Source of the DNA: Virgibacillus siamensis
GTDB lineage: Bacteria > Bacillota > Bacilli > Bacillales > Amphibacillaceae
Assembly (NCBI RefSeq): GCF_900162695.1
Contig: NZ_FUIH01000007.1
Location: 2,294,001 to 2,358,000, forward strand
Direction: 5' to 3'
DNA: 64,000 nt
Part shown: positions 61,678 to 64,000 of the stretch, piece after piece
Position numbering within the stretch: position 1 is the first letter of the stretch
Layout: each line of letters begins with the position of its first letter
Program-made: the position numbers and the translations under genes
The notes under the pieces: model-generated
The model's database searches: none
The model's input: only the letters and a program-made list of their open reading frames with translations
What the model was told of the DNA's origin: nothing

Positions 61678-64000
61678 CTATTGTGAAACATTTACAAGGA
61701 AGGTCCTAATTTCATATGGGCTGATATCAAATTGTATTGCCGGGCCATCAGTGAGATCTCCAACCGGTCTTTCCATTAAATCACATTCCTGCCAAGACAG
61801 AATCGTTAAATCACTATCAATTGTGACAGACCCCCGCTGACCGGCATATTCATGTACCCGTAAGATAACCTGATTCCCATCCTCTGATTTTTTGACAGCA
61901 TCTGTAATAACATGATCGGCGGATAAACGGAAAAGTGACAGCTCCGAATAAATCAGTTTGCCTCTCCAAGAAGAAGGTTTACTGTTTAAATCCCAGGCAT
62001 GTTGAACTGTTTTCCCTTGCACCCAATCACCTTCATGCGGCAGAAGCGAATACGTAAATTCATGTTTTCCCTGATCTTGCAGGTGATCCGGTTCTGTGGC
62101 TGACTTAACCAATGAAAGACGCATAATATTATCTTTAATATCATAGCCATACTTGCAGTTATTCAGCAGACTGACACCATACCCTCTTTCTGATAGATCT
62201 GCCCATTGGTGACCGACAGACTCGAATCGAGCATAATCCCAGCTTGTATTCCAATGAGTGGGGCGTGTTACATTCCCAAACTGAATGTCATAAGTAGCTT
62301 CCGTTGAACGGATCTTAACTGGAAATGCAGCTTTTAACAGTTGATGCTGTTCATGCCAATCAACAATTGTTTCAAAATCGATACGCGGATTATCAGCGTA
62401 TACAATCATTTTTTGATCAATGATGGAGTCCATATAATACCATTGAAAGTTTATGACAGTGCGGATCTGATTCATTTCGTCAATACGAACCTCTTGCAGA
62501 TCAGCAACTTCACGCATTTTCTCTTGGTAATAAATATCAATATCCCAAGCATCAAAATTAAGCGGTTTATCCTCAAACACCTGCAGAACATTCCCTGACT
62601 TTCCCTTTTCCAATACGTCACGTGAGGAATCTTTGTCAAAAATAGCAGTTAATTGCCCTTTTTCATTCCATTCAATCTCATAAAAAGGTGTATGGACACC
62701 ATTCTTAAAACTTTGAAATGGGGCAGGTGCCTCTTCTTTTTTCGCTTCCGGTATAAATAGAATGGATGATAGACTCATCGGAGGTAAATCCCTCACAGAC
62801 ACCAGCCAGCTATCCCCCGTATTCACTGCTTTAAGTTCACCCCCACTGGGACTTTTCCAAATGCCGGATTCCATACCACTGGCTATGGGAAGCGTTACAA
62901 TGCATGATCTCATCCATGATGCATCATTTATTACAGTAAACCAATGTTCTGATTCGTCAGTCATAGAATCCATTGTTTCATTCCAGGATTTTTCCGCAAG
63001 TTGTTCGGCATCTTCATATTCCCTGGCACTATCTTCGTATACTTCCCGAATTGAGGAACCCGGGATAATATCATGAAATTGATTTCTTAAAATAATCTTC
63101 CATCCATTATTCAGACTCGTTTGCGGGTACTTATCCCAATCTGCATGGAGAACACTATTTACTACCCCAAGCAACTCTGTTTCACGGTACAAGATTTCCA
63201 GACTGCGATTTGATTTTTTATTATAAGCCTGACTCGTATAGGTTCCGCGATGGTACTCAAGATATAACTCGCCATCCCATGTATGCACATACTGATCCGT
63301 TTCATCAATACGTTTATGTAAACGTCTGAAAAATTCATCTGCTCTTCCCGTCTTCACATTGGGAAGACCGGGCATATTCTCCAGACGACGGCGCATTTCA
63401 AGCATTTCACGATTTACACCCCCGCCGCCGTCACCATATCCGTAAGAAATCAATAATTCCTTATTTATGGATTTATCCTGATAAGCATCCCAGCTTCCCT
63501 TTACCGTTTGAGGTAATATTTCACCGTTATACGTGTAAAAACCAAGATGATTTTGGTTCGGGGTAGGTGTCGTAATAAAATGCGTTAAAATTTCTGTTCC
63601 GTCAATTCCTCTCCATTTAAATGTGTCATGCGGCATGCGATTGTATTGATTCCAGCTGATTTTTGTTGTCATAAACGTATGAATTCCTGACTTTTTCAAT
63701 ATCTGTGGTAACGCCCAGCTGTACCCAAATACATCCGGAAGCCATAAGTACGTACACTCCTTACCAAATTCATTTCGAATAAACCTAGTTCCCATCAACA
63801 ATTGACGTACCAATGATTCACCTGAAGGTATATTACAATCCGGTTCTAACCACATACCTCCCTCAACTTCCCATGATCCTTCCTGAATACGCTTTTTCAT
63901 CTGCTCGTATAACACTGGATAGTCTGTTTTAATATATTCGTAAAGCTGTGGTTGTGATTGAAGAAAAACATATTCCGGAAATCTTTCCATCAAACGTAAA
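61678..64000 (-). CDS. GH38 alpha-mannosidase, second copy (5' end cut off)
   Basis: At least 773 residues; the frame stays open through the right edge, so the true start lies beyond 64000. The apparent start MMERFPEYVFLQSQPQLYEY is an internal segment of the GH38 catalytic domain; the N-terminal zinc motif is missing from view. The nucleophile Asp lies in LPDVFGYSWALPQIL, and a His-containing segment with HDIIPGSSIREVYED follows. The C-terminal half is complete. It resembles the eukaryote/Bacillus-type GH38 more than the neighbour at 53-56 kb. The gene ends 140 bases before the palindrome, with a weak hairpin at 61618-61646. Confidence 0.88.
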   Translation of the reverse strand, partial: LRLMERFPEYVFLQSQPQLYEYIKTDYPVLYEQMKKRIQEGSWEVEGGMWLEPDCNIPSGESLVRQLLMGTRFIRNEFGKECTYLWLPDVFGYSWALPQILKKSGIHTFMTTKISWNQYNRMPHDTFKWRGIDGTEILTHFITTPTPNQNHLGFYTYNGEILPQTVKGSWDAYQDKSINKELLISYGYGDGGGGVNREMLEMRRRLENMPGLPNVKTGRADEFFRRLHKRIDETDQYVHTWDGELYLEYHRGTYTSQAYNKKSNRSLEILYRETELLGVVNSVLHADWDKYPQTSLNNGWKIILRNQFHDIIPGSSIREVYEDSAREYEDAEQLAEKSWNETMDSMTDESEHWFTVINDASWMRSCIVTLPIASGMESGIWKSPSGGELKAVNTGDSWLVSVRDLPPMSLSSILFIPEAKKEEAPAPFQSFKNGVHTPFYEIEWNEKGQLTAIFDKDSSRDVLEKGKSGNVLQVFEDKPLNFDAWDIDIYYQEKMREVADLQEVRIDEMNQIRTVINFQWYYMDSIIDQKMIVYADNPRIDFETIVDWHEQHQLLKAAFPVKIRSTEATYDIQFGNVTRPTHWNTSWDYARFESVGHQWADLSERGYGVSLLNNCKYGYDIKDNIMRLSLVKSATEPDHLQDQGKHEFTYSLLPHEGDWVQGKTVQHAWDLNSKPSSWRGKLIYSELSLFRLSADHVITDAVKKSEDGNQVILRVHEYAGQRGSVTIDSDLTILSWQECDLMERPVGDLTDGPAIQFDISPYEIRTFLVNVSQ

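Noticed and set aside
61678..63993. ATG at 63993 as the true start of the second GH38
   Set aside because: It falls inside the conserved catalytic domain and the frame stays open to the window edge, so the gene is treated as truncated.

Overview
The window looks like chromosome of a low-to-moderate GC Bacillaceae bacterium, most likely a halotolerant or halophilic member of the Virgibacillus/Oceanobacillus/Lentibacillus group. The reasons are strong Shine-Dalgarno sites with frequent TTG/GTG starts, Bacillus-type arginine catabolism under sigma-54/RocR control, an S-box riboswitch, an OpuC-type osmoprotectant transporter, several lipoproteins, a secreted M4 protease, and intergenic repeats of a kind common in these genera. 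This placement is inference; there is no rRNA or tRNA gene in the window.

Layout. 1-500: tail of a coiled-coil protein and a GlsB/YeaQ-type membrane protein. 0.7-5.1 kb: rocD and rocA read leftward from a sigma-54 promoter, with two RocR-type palindromes and divergent rocR. 5.1-6.7 kb: FetAB-like metal exporter. 7.0-7.9 kb: secreted glycerophosphodiester phosphodiesterase. 8.0-14.5 kb: a seven-gene operon equivalent to the uncharacterised E. coli yhf cluster (yhfY, yhfU, yhfT, php, yhfS, yhfX, yhfW), the least understood system here. 15-16.3 kb: a secreted serine hydrolase with a tandem-repeat array on each side. 16.4-19.9 kb: an S-box (SAM-I) riboswitch operon with a flavin monooxygenase, a sodium:solute symporter and an unlisted small membrane protein. 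19.9-25.6 kb: peptide/nickel-type ABC transporter preceded by a leader with promoter and terminator hairpin. 25.8-26.3 kb: a 541-bp array of about 27 units of 20 bp. 26.3-33 kb: carnitine-to-glycine-betaine genes with a GbsR-like regulator, divergent from opuCABCD. 33-40 kb: CocE-type hydrolase, LCP protein, threonine/serine dehydratase, RraA-like protein, and a secreted M4 protease followed by a BsuPI-domain lipoprotein. 40-47 kb: orphan glycine-betaine binding lipoprotein; hutG-nhaC-yjiH operon with divergent LysR gene; Maf; a dispersed repeat.

47.2-64 kb, all on the minus strand, is an N-glycan utilisation locus: GH38 (cut by the window edge), ROK repressor, sugar ABC transporter (binding protein and two permeases, no ATPase), ROK sugar kinase, second GH38, GH125, GH1 and a secreted GH85 endo-beta-N-acetylglucosaminidase. 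The inferred path is extracellular release of mannose-rich glycans by GH85, import, trimming of alpha-mannose by GH38/GH125, cleavage of the remaining beta-linked disaccharide (perhaps by GH1), and phosphorylation by the ROK kinase. A 29-bp perfect palindrome and a one-mismatch cre site lie in front of the repressor gene, which suggests substrate induction plus CcpA control.

Overall the region is rich in scavenging functions (amino acids, carnitine, sulfur compounds, peptides, host or detrital glycoproteins) together with osmoprotection.
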